NCBI GenBank assembly: GCA_943354045.1
Contig: CALRBF010000001.1
Span: 310,001-374,000 of the forward strand
From: Parcubacteria group bacterium
GTDB taxonomy: Bacteria; Patescibacteria; Paceibacteria; SW-4-49-11
DNA length: 64,000 nt
Direction of reading: 5' to 3'
A program made the position numbers and the translations under genes. The notes beneath the pieces are model-generated. The model made no database searches. It saw only the letters and a program-made list of their open reading frames with translations, and was not told where the DNA came from. This document shows positions 7,610-15,563 of this stretch, one piece after another; within the stretch, counting starts at the first letter, position 1, and each line of letters starts with the position of its first letter.

Positions 7610-9613
7610 TTACCATTCCGAATCATAATCAGTATAAGTGAGCGACAATTGCTCCAAAAGATGATCTGGTATCTCAGTAATAAATCGTGAAGAAGGATTG
7701 GATTGAATTTGCCCAAATATACGCCTCAGCTGAGTATATGTCATATACAGCTTATCCTTGGCTCTAGTAATACCAACATAACACAGTCGACGCTCTTCCT
7801 CTAATTCTTTATGCGAGATGAGACTTCGGGAGTGGGGGAGTATACCTTCTTCCATACCAATCATAAATACTACCGGAAATTCCAACCCCTTAGCTGCATG
7901 ATAAGTCATCAAAGTAACAGCTTGAGTAGCCTGCATTCCATCAATATCGGATAATAATGCAGTTTCTTGCAAGAATTCATATAAAGCCTCCTCCACAGGG
8001 AGATTATCAAATTTCTGCGTTACCGTGAATAATTCTTCAATATATTCCATTCTAGCTTCATTTTCTTTGCTTTTTTCCCAATGGCTAGTATATTGGGTGA
8101 TTTTCAAGATATCTGCCACCAGCTGAGATAATGTATATTTATCTCTCTCAAAAGCCCCCTTAAGCTCAAAAATTTGCTCGCAGAAGACCATTATTCCTCT
8201 TCGGGCTCCTCCAGTTATCTTCAGAGAATATTTATCCGTATGGGTCAATAATTCGAGCAAATCGATATTTTGCTCATTTTCATTGCTCAATGAATAGGCT
8301 TCAAGGATTTTATCAATACTAGTCTTACCAACTGATCGCTTTGGCACATTGATAATACGCCGAAAAGAAGCCGTATCATTGGTATTATATAAGAATTTGA
8401 GATAGGCCAAAAGATCTTTGATTTCGGCTCTCTCATAGAATTTGGTACCCCCTACAATTTGATAGGGAATTCTCATCTGCAAAAAGGCTTCTTCCAAAGC
8501 TCGAGATTGCGCATTGGTGCGATACAGACAAGCAAATCCTGACAAAGTATATTTACCTCTAGCCACCAAGTCTTTGATGGTGCGAGCCACGAATAAACTT
8601 TCCTGATACTCATTTTCCGCCTCTACCAAATGAATTAATTCTCCTGATTCTTTATCTGTCCACAAATTTTTATCCTTTTTTTGGGTATTTTTATCGATAA
8701 CCTGATTGGCAGCATCCAGAATAATTTGGGTAGAGCGATAATTCTGCTCTAATAGCACAACTTTAGTATCTTTATAATCTTTTTCAAAATTAAGAATATT
8801 CTTAAAATCCGCTCCTCTCCAAGAATAAATTGCCTGAAAGTCGTCCCCAACCACACAAAGATTCTTATACTTATGCGCCAATAATTTTACCAATTCATAT
8901 TGAGCCTGATTGGTATCCTGATACTCATCAATCATAATATAACGGTATCTATCCTGATAACGCGCAAGTACATCTGCAAATTCCTTGAATAATATTACCG
9001 TATTCATAATAATATCATCAAAATCCATGGCATTATTCTTCCGTAATTGCTTCTGATATTCTTGATATAATTCAATAGCCAATTCCTCTAGGGGAGTAGT
9101 AGGATTATAGTCAGCAAATTGACTGGCAGTAATGAGATTATTCTTAGCCTTAGAGATAATATATTGTATGGAAGCTGGTTTCACCTGATCTTTGGGGATA
9201 TCTCGTTTTTTGAGCAAATCCTTGATAATATTCTGACTATCAGTAGTATCATAAATCAAAAATGACTTATCATACCCCAAAGCCTCAGCCTCTCGATGTA
9301 ATATATTCAGACAAACGGAGTGAAAAGTCCCCACCATAGGCATAGCGGGCACATTGTCCCCAAAAGAAGTCTCAAGCAAATGTTTGATTCGCTCCTTCAT
9401 CTCTTTTGCCGCCTTATTAGTAAAGGTTACCGCCAATATACTATAAGGGGAAATTCCCTGAGCAATCATATAGGCAATACGCTTGGTAAGCGTAGAGGTC
9501 TTCCCTGAACCCGCTCCAGCTAATACCAAAACAGGACCTTCTATGGTCTGGGCTGCTTCCAATTGTTTGTCATTAAGTCCTTGTAGAATAGGATGAATTT
9601 TGTCTTTTGGCAT
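7610..9613 (-). CDS. uvrD: UvrD/PcrA-type SF1A DNA helicase
   Basis: This is an ATP-dependent 3'-5' DNA helicase of the UvrD/PcrA/Rep group, used in repair and in clearing replication forks. The motifs are in order: GAGSGKTSTL (I), TFTNKAAKEMKER (Ia), DEYQDTNQAQY (II), VVGDDFQAIYSWRGAD (III), LEQNYRST (IV), MTYHAAKGLEFPVVF (V) and YVGITRAKDKLY (VI). At 667 aa it is shorter than typical PcrA/UvrD (about 720-740 aa), mainly because it ends soon after motif VI and lacks the flexible C-terminal extension. It lies between the 35-aa gene and tRNA-Cys. Confidence 0.95.
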   Translation of the reverse strand: MPKDKIHPILQGLNDKQLEAAQTIEGPVLVLAGAGSGKTSTLTKRIAYMIAQGISPYSILAVTFTNKAAKEMKERIKHLLETSFGDNVPAMPMVGTFHSVCLNILHREAEALGYDKSFLIYDTTDSQNIIKDLLKKRDIPKDQVKPASIQYIISKAKNNLITASQFADYNPTTPLEELAIELYQEYQKQLRKNNAMDFDDIIMNTVILFKEFADVLARYQDRYRYIMIDEYQDTNQAQYELVKLLAHKYKNLCVVGDDFQAIYSWRGADFKNILNFEKDYKDTKVVLLEQNYRSTQIILDAANQVIDKNTQKKDKNLWTDKESGELIHLVEAENEYQESLFVARTIKDLVARGKYTLSGFACLYRTNAQSRALEEAFLQMRIPYQIVGGTKFYERAEIKDLLAYLKFLYNTNDTASFRRIINVPKRSVGKTSIDKILEAYSLSNENEQNIDLLELLTHTDKYSLKITGGARRGIMVFCEQIFELKGAFERDKYTLSQLVADILKITQYTSHWEKSKENEARMEYIEELFTVTQKFDNLPVEEALYEFLQETALLSDIDGMQATQAVTLMTYHAAKGLEFPVVFMIGMEEGILPHSRSLISHKELEEERRLCYVGITRAKDKLYMTYTQLRRIFGQIQSNPSSRFITEIPDHLLEQLSLTYTDYDSEW

Positions 9614-9654
9614 TATATATCAATATTATATTTTTTCTTTTGTACGGATAATTG

Positions 9655-9728
9655 TGGAGGCTCCAAGCAGACTCGCACTGCTGTAGAGGGTTTTGCAGAC
9701 CCTTGCCTAACTTCTCGGCCATGGAGCC
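9655..9728 (-). tRNA. tRNA-Cys(GCA)
   Basis: The acceptor GGCTCCA pairs with TGGAGCC. The anticodon loop CTGCAAA gives GCA. The T arm AGCAG-TGCGAGT-CTGCT has an unusual loop (TGCGAGT instead of TTCGANT). The discriminator is T and CCA is encoded. Confidence 0.92.
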
Positions 9729-9782
9729 AATTACGGCTTTTAGTATAGCATAGATTCAGTTTTTAGGGAAATGATAGGAGAA

Positions 9783-9812
9783 AGAAAAAGCCCACCGTCC
9801 GAAGAGGTGAGC
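9783..9812 (-). terminator. Terminator of the 98-aa small gene
   Basis: On the minus strand, CTCACC and GGTGGGC arms are followed by TTTTTCTTT. The sequence AAAAAGCCCACCGTCCGAAG is shared exactly with the terminator at 11927-11956. Confidence 0.75.
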
Positions 9813-9834
9813 TGGGGGAGCTGGAAGTGGAGCG

Positions 9835-10131
9835 CTAGACTTCTCGAGGCATATCCTTGAGGATACGCTCGCGGGAAGATAGAGCTCCTGGTCTCAAAGA
9901 TTCCATACAGTCAAGAACTGCTTGACTCAACCCCACCAGAAAATTTATCCCTTCGGGACTCAACTCCTCAGAGAGAGGCATCTCGGGGTCCATCGGGTCC
10001 ATCGAATCAATGAGGTCTATGGCATCAGTAGCCTCTGGAATCACAAAATTTCGATCAACAAAGGCTTCGAGCGCTCGCTCGGCAAACCCTTCATTAAGTG
10101 CAGAGTCTAACTCTTCTTGGGAAATGGACAT
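9835..10131 (-). CDS. Small acidic protein of a single-gene unit (98 aa)
   Basis: The product is unrecognised: 98 aa, strongly acidic, starting MSISQEELDSALNEGFAERA, with a DSMDPMDPEMP segment in the middle and a basic C terminus. There are no membrane segments. Its GC content is above that of neighbouring genes. It has its own promoter (10155-10183) and terminator (9783-9812), so it is a complete one-gene unit. The upstream 100 bp and the terminator resemble those of the unrelated ORF at 11991. Confidence 0.7.
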   Translation of the reverse strand: MSISQEELDSALNEGFAERALEAFVDRNFVIPEATDAIDLIDSMDPMDPEMPLSEELSPEGINFLVGLSQAVLDCMESLRPGALSSRERILKDMPREV

Positions 10132-10154
10132 AAAACTTATGCATCAACGCAAAC

Positions 10155-10183
10155 ACCATACCACATTTTTCTAATTTTGTCAA
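10155..10183 (-). promoter_or_regulatory. Small-gene-type promoter
   Basis: TTGACA, a 17-bp spacer ending in ATGTGG, then TATGGT on the minus strand. The spacer closely matches those at 12163, 16702 and 17302. The TGG before the -10 supplies an extended -10 TG. Confidence 0.8.
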
Positions 10184-10309
10184 TATGTTTTGTGTTTTTG
10201 CTATAATGCTTATCTCTATTTTATAAACATAATAGCTTATTTACTTATTTTTATATAATTTTATATTTTACTATTATGTTATGTTTTATTATTATACATT
10301 TTAAATTTC

Positions 10310-10367
10310 GTAGTGCTTTAAGTCCCTCCTAAATAAATATAGGAGGGGGCGACCTTTCAGTCGCCCG
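10310..10367. repeat. Intergenic palindromic repeat, family A
   Basis: CTTTAAGTCCCTCCTAAATA is followed by TATAGGAGGGGGCGACC and TTTCAGTCGCCCG, giving two nested hairpins. The rest of the gap from 10184 to 10456 is very AT-rich and holds nothing else recognisable. Confidence 0.75.
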
Positions 10368-10456
10368 AAACCTAACCCCAAAACTTGACAAAAAAACACT
10401 ACTATTATAAAATATATTTACATTTGGCGTTAGCCACGTCCCTCGTTTACGAGGGC

Positions 10457-10855
10457 TCATTGATAAAGATTTATAAATCCTTCTTTTACTTTAGCAAAAT
10501 CTATTTCATTCAAAGACCCCATTTTGTTATGCCGTCTCCTATAATCAATTGTTCTGACCTGCTGTAAACAAGCTGTTATTCTCTTACCTTGATATTCATA
10601 GGCCACATACCAAGTACCTGTTTTATTTTTGGTAGTTGTAGGAATAACCAAATATGTCCATTTACTTAATCTTTTTAATATAATAACTGGTCTAGAAAAC
10701 TTATCTCCCTTACCGCTGACTTCTGTTCCAATATTCTCTCCTAATTGACACCACCAAATATCTCGTTCTTTGACAAATGGAGCTTTGTGATTACTTTTAT
10801 CTAACTTAGATTTTAATACTAACCATTCCTTAAATCTTTTGATAAATTTTTGCAT
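10457..10855 (-). CDS. PemK/MazF-family toxin-like protein
   Basis: This is a 132-aa protein of the PemK/MazF family; members are usually sequence-specific endoribonucleases of type II toxin-antitoxin pairs. Family features are ERDIWWCQLGENIGTE near residue 30, GDKFSRPVIIL (the conserved Arg-Pro), YLVIPTTT and the C-terminal QVRTIDYRR block. About 25 basic residues precede the domain. No antitoxin-like ORF lies upstream or downstream; the neighbours are palindromic repeats. Solitary MazF-like proteins can be orphan toxins or domesticated regulators. Confidence 0.85.
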   Translation of the reverse strand: MQKFIKRFKEWLVLKSKLDKSNHKAPFVKERDIWWCQLGENIGTEVSGKGDKFSRPVIILKRLSKWTYLVIPTTTKNKTGTWYVAYEYQGKRITACLQQVRTIDYRRRHNKMGSLNEIDFAKVKEGFINLYQ

Positions 10856-10937
10856 ATAGTATTGATATAATTTGTATAGATTATATCTTAACTAAAGCTA
10901 TGTGTATAGGAGGAGGACGGGGTGGAATGTTCTGTAT

Positions 10938-10998
10938 TCGTAGGGCTTTAAGTCCCTCCTATATTTATTTAGGAGGGGGCGACCTCTCAATCGCCCGT
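10938..10998. repeat. Intergenic palindromic repeat, family A
   Basis: GTAGGGCTTTAAGTCCCTCC, an AT-rich loop, then AGGAGGGGGCGACC and a GCCCG end. It is almost identical in core to 15333 and 22264. Confidence 0.75.
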
Positions 10999-11047
10999 GG
11001 TATTATTGTCTCCCTTTTGGGGTAGTTTATTATTGTCCTCCTTTGGA

Positions 11048-11153
11048 GGAGGTGGATAGTTATTAAAGTTGTATTCTAGTTTTTGAATAAAATTTAGTAA
11101 TATACTTTATCCACCCTCCCCCTACGGGTACTCCCTCCAAAGGGAGACAAAAA
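11048..11153 (-). repeat. Family B repeat, inverted copy of 17761-17865
   Basis: About 106 bp match the reverse complement of 17761-17865 with only a few differences, including the AT-rich centre (TAGTTTTTGAATAAAATT). The ends carry GGTGGA and TCCACC with GGAGGG/CCCTCC blocks, so each copy is also internally palindromic. Confidence 0.85.
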
Positions 11154-11157
11154 TACA

Positions 11158-11222
11158 GTCCACACCCGTCACTTCGTGACACCCTCGCCAGCGAGGCCTG
11201 CCTGCGGTAGGCAGGGACAGTT
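11158..11222. repeat. Family D repeat, inverted copy near 41590
   Basis: GTCCACACCCG, CACCCTCGCCAGCGAGGC and TGCCTGCGGTAGGCAG recur in reverse complement at about 41588-41654. The element contains two perfect small hairpins. Confidence 0.7.
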
Positions 11223-11329
11223 TTTGTCCTCCCTTGGGGGACATTAAAACCCTCCACCCCGTCAGGCAAGCCTGCCACCCCCTCCCAAACTCTATGCTAT
11301 AATATGGATATATATACTAAATATTTTCT

Positions 11330-11929
11330 ATGCCCAAGCTCAAATCATCAACCTATACTTTCTCCCCCCTACAGGAGGGGACTTTGCCTTTTGATGCCAA
11401 TAGCAAGCGCAATGTAACAGATCAATTAGCTTGGGCTAAAAGAGAGGATATTCTAGAGACTATTAACCCACATAAAATCCCTATATCGCTCTTACTCGTG
11501 AATATTGACCGGGATAATAATATTGGTAATATAATCAGATCAGCTAATACTTTCGGGGTGCAGGAGGTGCTAATTTATGGCAGGAAAAAATTTGACCGTA
11601 GAACTAGTGTTGGAGCTGAATTTTTTATGCAATTTTGGCATATTCGCTTTGTTGAGGAGTTAGAGACTCTACAACAAGAATTTGATATTATACTCGGATT
11701 AGAACAAACCTCTGATTCAGTAGAATTACATAGCTATCAATGGCCTCAAAATGCTAAAATACTAATTGCTATTGGGCATGAGGGTACTGGGCTTCCCCAA
11801 GAAATACTGGATATTTGTGATACTACCCTTGAGATTGAGCAATACGGCACCACCAGATCCCTGAATGTATCAGTTGCTACAGGGATTGTACTATATGATT
11901 ATCGGGTGAAAAGAGAGTTAGTAAAGTAA
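11330..11929 (+). CDS. SpoU/TrmH-family RNA 2'-O-methyltransferase
   Basis: This 199-aa SPOUT-class methyltransferase would transfer a methyl group from S-adenosylmethionine to a ribose 2'-OH in tRNA or rRNA. Motif 1 is NIGNIIRSANTFGV, motif 2 IAIGHEGTGLP and motif 3 SLNVSVATGIVLYDY, in the order and spacing of the family. No separate RNA-binding domain (L30e-like) is present, so the target RNA is unknown. A -10-like TATAAT lies about 30 bp upstream of the ATG. Its 3' end runs into the strong hairpin at 11927. Confidence 0.88.
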   Translation: MPKLKSSTYTFSPLQEGTLPFDANSKRNVTDQLAWAKREDILETINPHKIPISLLLVNIDRDNNIGNIIRSANTFGVQEVLIYGRKKFDRRTSVGAEFFMQFWHIRFVEELETLQQEFDIILGLEQTSDSVELHSYQWPQNAKILIAIGHEGTGLPQEILDICDTTLEIEQYGTTRSLNVSVATGIVLYDYRVKRELVK

Positions 11930-11956
11930 AAAGCCCACCGTCCGAAGACGGGGGCT
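11927..11956 (-). terminator. Bidirectional strong terminator
   Basis: AGCCC-CGTC and GACG-GGGCT arms close a CGAA loop, with AAAAA on the left giving a T run on the minus strand. It terminates the 49-aa gene and probably also blocks readthrough from the methyltransferase. Confidence 0.75.
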
Positions 11957-11990
11957 GGGAGTGGCTGAGAATCCACTCAAGATGAAGACG

Positions 11991-12140
11991 TTAGCTCTCC
12001 TGAGTGGGTTCAACCTCATGGGCTTCGGGGTCTACAAAGAACCCTTTAGCAGCTTCATTAGCCACTGGCCTGAAGAGATTCTCCAGAACCTCAAAGCCAA
12101 GCTGCACCAGCTGCTGGTCGGTGGTGGGGGTGGAGGACAT
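11991..12140 (-). CDS. Small protein of a single-gene unit (49 aa)
   Basis: The ATG at 12140 gives a 49-aa product beginning MSSTPTTDQQLVQLGFEVL and ending in an acidic tail. A longer frame from 12221 would start upstream of the promoter at 12163-12191, so it cannot be the translated start. No family is recognised. Flanks match those of the 98-aa gene at 9835: same terminator core, same promoter spacer and about 60 bp of similar upstream AT-rich DNA. The coding parts are unrelated. Confidence 0.6.
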   Translation of the reverse strand: MSSTPTTDQQLVQLGFEVLENLFRPVANEAAKGFFVDPEAHEVEPTQES

Positions 12141-12162
12141 GTCAGACCTGAAAGACAAGCTA

Positions 12163-12191
12163 TATATACCACATTTCCTTAATTTTATCAA
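12163..12191 (-). promoter_or_regulatory. Small-gene-type promoter
   Basis: TTGATA, a 17-bp spacer ending in ATGTGG, then TATATA. Similarity to 10155-10183 continues about 60 bp further upstream. Confidence 0.8.
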
Positions 12192-12334
12192 TACATCTTG
12201 TGATTTAATCATAATATCCACCCTTACTTTATCAATTTAATAGCTTATTTACTTGTTTTTATATAATATTATATTTTGATATTACTTTATGTTTCATCCT
12301 GAATAATTTTGACTTTCGTATGGCTTTTGTCCTA

Positions 12335-12473
12335 AAATTCCCCTCTTGAGGGGTGTCATATTTACCTGACGGGGTGGAAAAGAAAATATTCATAAATAAT
12401 ACAGAAACACTCCACCCCGTCTTCCTGCTATGTAAACATGGCAGGAATCCACCCCTCAACGAGGGGAATTTAA
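12335..12473. repeat. Intergenic repeat, family C (nested palindrome)
   Basis: The outer arms AAATTCCCCTC and GAGGGGAATTT enclose GACGGGGTGGA and TCCACCCCGTC. Inside the right part is TGCTATGTAAACATGGCAGG. A second copy spans 15398-15553, with the right 100 bp highly similar. It fills most of the gap between 12192 and 12578; nothing else is seen there. Confidence 0.75.
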
Positions 12474-12578
12474 CTCAATCCACCTGCTATCGATAAAAAG
12501 GGAGGACAAAATAATATCCGCCTCCCTACACACTAATAGCCAGTGTAAAAACTGGCTTTTTTATTATATATAAAATTA

Positions 12579-12616
12579 AAAAAAGCCAGTCGTCTTGTAG
12601 GCGGCTGGTGGTTTTT
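12579..12616 (-). terminator. Terminator of the 52-aa small gene
   Basis: On the minus strand, CCAGCCGCC pairs with GACGACTGG around a short loop and is followed by seven T residues. Confidence 0.75.
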
Positions 12617-12632
12617 GAGTGAGTATGAACAC

Positions 12633-12791
12633 TCAGAGAGTCGGCGGAATAGGGATTTCCCATTGAGCCATAAGGCTTTCATGGCGGACAAGAGCATATC
12701 TCGATTCATTACTATTTTCTTTTTTATGTTTTTCTCTGAAAATTTTTAACCAATAAAGAAATTTTTGAGTAACAGGATGATTAACATCCAT
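12633..12791 (-). CDS. Small protein of a single-gene unit (52 aa)
   Basis: An ATG at 12791 is preceded by a strong GGAGGG ribosome-binding site. The 52-aa product starts MDVNHPVTQKFLYWLKIF and is basic in the first half. A longer frame from 12887 would begin upstream of the -35 at 12845-12850, so it was rejected. It has its own promoter and terminator. No homologue is recognised. Confidence 0.6.
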   Translation of the reverse strand: MDVNHPVTQKFLYWLKIFREKHKKENSNESRYALVRHESLMAQWEIPIPPTL

Positions 12792-12821
12792 AAACCCTCC
12801 AAAGAACAAATTATAAAAAAT

Positions 12822-12850
12822 ACTATACCACAAATTCTGACTTTTATCAA
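12822..12850 (-). promoter_or_regulatory. Small-gene-type promoter
   Basis: TTGATA, a 17-bp spacer ending in TTGTGG, then TATAGT on the minus strand. Confidence 0.8.
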
Positions 12851-12887
12851 AAAAGTTAAGTTTTTTACAAGTTGAGGTAAAATACAA

Positions 12888-13232
12888 TTATTTTTCTTCC
12901 TCTAACTCATCCAATAACTTTTCTAATTCATAAGCTTCGAGAGCCTCGGTATCTATCTCAAATCGGAGTTCCGGGGAGCGACCTCTTGAGAGTATATCAG
13001 CGAGGAAATATTCATATTCTTTATGAGTTTTACGTAGTTTTTGTAATACGGTACCCTGTTTGTCATTCGGGAAAACTGTCACCTTAATATCAGCAACTTG
13101 CAAATCTGCACTCACAATAACCCGTGATACGGTAACCAGAATTCCAGGATCCACATCTAATTCTCGGAGTAGCAATAGGGATAATTGCTCCTGAATAAGT
13201 TGTTGATACCGAATTAAATGTCTGTCTGCCAT
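12888..13232 (-). CDS. rbfA: Ribosome-binding factor A
   Basis: RbfA is a KH-fold protein that helps mature the 30S subunit and its 16S rRNA 5' region. The 114-aa length and the block SRVIVSADLQVADIKVTVFP fit the family; the C terminus ends in a Glu-rich tail. It starts 3 bp after infB, so it is likely translationally coupled and transcribed with DUF4446-infB, an order related to the classical infB-rbfA pair. Confidence 0.9.
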   Translation of the reverse strand: MADRHLIRYQQLIQEQLSLLLLRELDVDPGILVTVSRVIVSADLQVADIKVTVFPNDKQGTVLQKLRKTHKEYEYFLADILSRGRSPELRFEIDTEALEAYELEKLLDELEEEK

Positions 13233-13235
13233 TGC

Positions 13236-14732
13236 TTATTTTTTAATTTGTTCATATACATAGAGTATATCTCCCTCTATTGGAGTAGTTTTCTTAAAAG
13301 AACAAGAGATTACCATTCCACATTCATTTCCGTCTGAGACATCAGATACATCTTGTTTATCTTGTTGAAGATTAGTTAATTTACCTTGTACAATAACCTT
13401 GCCTTCGGAATTCTCTATTTCAATCAGACCATTGCGCACCATACGCCCAATTTGTACAATTCCTCCCAAAATAAGACTTTTTTTATCTTCTTTGAATACT
13501 TTCAATACTTTGAGTTCCCCGAGATCTGTTCTGGTCACTTTTGGACCTTCTAATTGAATGATTTGGTCTCGAATTTCATCGATTAATTCATATATCAGCC
13601 GATAATATTTGATAGCGACATCCTTGAGGTCTGCTAATTCTTTTATTTTCTTATCTTGTTTGATACCAAACCCTAATATTACCGCTTGTTGTACTTTTGC
13701 TTGAGCAATATCATTAGCGGTAATATCTCCTACTTCTCGTCCTACAATAGTAATTTTGATATCAAGTTGTACAATTTGCCCAAGAGCATATTCTATAGCA
13801 TCCAGGGAGCCGATAGAATCGGCTTTGATAATAAGATTGAGAGTTTTCTCTTTTTCGAGAAGAGATTGAATAACCGGATTATTGGCTGGAGGTATTTTGG
13901 CCGCCTCAATCAAAGCCATAGCATCATTTTCTGAGGCTACTACACGGAATTCATCTCCGGCTGATGCCACATTTTTAAGACCCAATATTCGAGCAGGTTG
14001 TGCGGGTAAAGCTTCTTTTATCATAGCTCCTGAATCATTGGTCATACGACGAATTTTACCATATACCGTATTTCCGACCAATAACACATCCCCTAATTTC
14101 AATTTTCCATTTAATACCACAATATCAGATAAAGGTCCTGCCTTAGAGTCAAGGAATGACTCTAAAACAAATCCATCAGTTGCGGACGGGTCATAATTAG
14201 CTTTAAGCTCTTCTACCTCAGCTACTAGAGCTATCATTTCGAGAAGTTCTGGAATACCCTCACCGCTAACAGAAGATACATTTTGCACAATAGTTTGCCC
14301 TCCCCATTCCTCAGGAGTTAAGTCTAATTCTGCCAAATCAGCTTTTATCTTGTCGAGTACGAGATTTGGCTTATCAATTTTGGTAATAGCTACAATAATA
14401 GGTAATTGAGTGCTTTTGGCAAGTTCAATAGCCTCAAGAGTTTGTGGTTTAACCCCTTCGTCTCCAGCAATCACAATAATAATAATATCTGCAGTTCTAA
14501 TCCCACGACTTCGAATAGACTTAAAAGCTTCATGACCAGGAGTATCAATAAATGTTATAGTAGCGTCTTTGTGAGAGACCTGATAAGACCCAATATGTTG
14601 AGTAATACCCCCCGCTTCACCCGCAGTTACATTAGCCTTACGAATATAATCGAGAAGACTCGTTTTCCCATGATCAATATGTCCCATAATGGTGACAATT
14701 GGAGGGCGAGGCTGAATAGTGGAATCTGACAT
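13236..14732 (-). CDS. infB: Translation initiation factor IF-2 (short form)
   Basis: IF-2 places fMet-tRNA on the 30S subunit and hydrolyses GTP on 50S joining. The G domain begins at residue 16: GHIDHGKTSLL, DTPGHEAF and TKIDKPN are all present, followed by domains II, III and the C-terminal beta-barrel ending in DILYVYEQ. At 498 aa it lacks almost the entire N-terminal region found in most bacterial IF-2 (commonly 700-900 aa), keeping only about 10 residues before the G domain. No frameshift is apparent. Confidence 0.95.
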   Translation of the reverse strand: MSDSTIQPRPPIVTIMGHIDHGKTSLLDYIRKANVTAGEAGGITQHIGSYQVSHKDATITFIDTPGHEAFKSIRSRGIRTADIIIIVIAGDEGVKPQTLEAIELAKSTQLPIIVAITKIDKPNLVLDKIKADLAELDLTPEEWGGQTIVQNVSSVSGEGIPELLEMIALVAEVEELKANYDPSATDGFVLESFLDSKAGPLSDIVVLNGKLKLGDVLLVGNTVYGKIRRMTNDSGAMIKEALPAQPARILGLKNVASAGDEFRVVASENDAMALIEAAKIPPANNPVIQSLLEKEKTLNLIIKADSIGSLDAIEYALGQIVQLDIKITIVGREVGDITANDIAQAKVQQAVILGFGIKQDKKIKELADLKDVAIKYYRLIYELIDEIRDQIIQLEGPKVTRTDLGELKVLKVFKEDKKSLILGGIVQIGRMVRNGLIEIENSEGKVIVQGKLTNLQQDKQDVSDVSDGNECGMVISCSFKKTTPIEGDILYVYEQIKK

Positions 14733-14737
14733 AATAT

Positions 14738-15220
14738 CTAAAGTTTATTGATGAGTGGGGTGTTAATAGCTGAGGCTAGCACCGCTGTTTCCTCTTCGCT
14801 GAGAGTTTGAGCTGAGCGACCTTTTTCTATTGCCTTGGCATAAGAGCGGCCTCCTTGCTCTCGAGTCGCAATATAGGTGAGTAATATACCTGAGTTTTCA
14901 TTATTCAAGAGGGCGGTGGTAAAACTCGTATCACCACCCATATCCGCAAAAGGATTAAATCGTTTAATCGCAACTTTATGCACAGTATAATTAAGAATTG
15001 TACTATGGGATTGTAATTCTGTAAAGATTTTATCAAGTTTTTTGTCAATAGTTTGGAATTTTTGGGAATATGATTCCAATAATTCATCCACATTATCTAT
15101 TTTCTCAGACTGAAATACTCCCTTAATTTTATTCTGAAGAAATCGAACTCTCCACAAGCTATATCCAGCTAAGGCAAGAGAAGCAATGCTCAGAATAATG
15201 AAAAAGATATCCAATACCAT
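14738..15220 (-). CDS. DUF4446 family membrane-anchored protein
   Basis: This is a 160-aa protein with one N-terminal membrane helix (LDIFFIILSIASLALAGYSL), a coiled-coil-like stretch and then the DUF4446 core. The core reads VAIKRFNPFADMGGDTSFTTA, LLTYIATREQGGRSYAK and LSEEETAVLA. Its function is unknown. The ATG at 15220 follows AAGGTGAT, a good ribosome-binding site; a frame opening at 15259 lacks one. It sits 5 bp upstream of infB as first gene of that operon. Confidence 0.8.
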   Translation of the reverse strand: MVLDIFFIILSIASLALAGYSLWRVRFLQNKIKGVFQSEKIDNVDELLESYSQKFQTIDKKLDKIFTELQSHSTILNYTVHKVAIKRFNPFADMGGDTSFTTALLNNENSGILLTYIATREQGGRSYAKAIEKGRSAQTLSEEETAVLASAINTPLINKL

Positions 15221-15332
15221 ATCACCTTGATAAATACTATTAATACCTTTATAATACAACTATTCAAGCCTTTTGACAAGCTGATATATTCCTCTGTTAT
15301 TATACAAATGACAAATTGTCCTCCTTTGGAGA

Positions 15333-15372
15333 AGCTTTAAGTCCCTCCTATATTTATTTAGGAGGGGGTGGC
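15333..15372. repeat. Intergenic palindromic repeat, family A
   Basis: CTTTAAGTCCCTCCTATA and TAGGAGGGGGTGG arms form a hairpin. The gap from 15221 to 15563 is filled by this and the family C copy. Confidence 0.7.
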
Positions 15373-15397
15373 ACGGAGTACCGGAGGTGGATTGACC

Positions 15398-15553
15398 TAA
15401 AATTTTCCTCTCCACCTGCGGTCGATAAATTGAGACTGACAGGCTTGCCTGGCGGGGTGGAAAAACAAAATATTAATAATAACAAAACCCCTCCACCCCG
15501 TCTCCCTACTATGTAAACATAGCAGGAATCCACCCCTCAAGAGGGGAATTTAA
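15398..15553. repeat. Intergenic repeat, family C
   Basis: This is the second copy of the nested palindrome at 12335. It shares GGGGTGGAAAA, CTCCACCCCGTCT, TATGTAAACATAGCAGGAAT and CCACCCCTCAAGAGGGGAA. It ends 10 bp before the rsmA start codon. Confidence 0.75.
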
Positions 15554-15563
15554 TACCCATTTT

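Noticed and set aside
11063..11278. 71-aa minus-strand frame
   Set aside because: It consists of family B and D repeats.
11961..12240. Two plus-strand frames opposite the 49-aa gene
   Set aside because: Both are antisense to a unit with clear promoter and terminator on the minus strand.
15316..15516. 66-aa plus-strand frame
   Set aside because: It is made of family A and C repeats.
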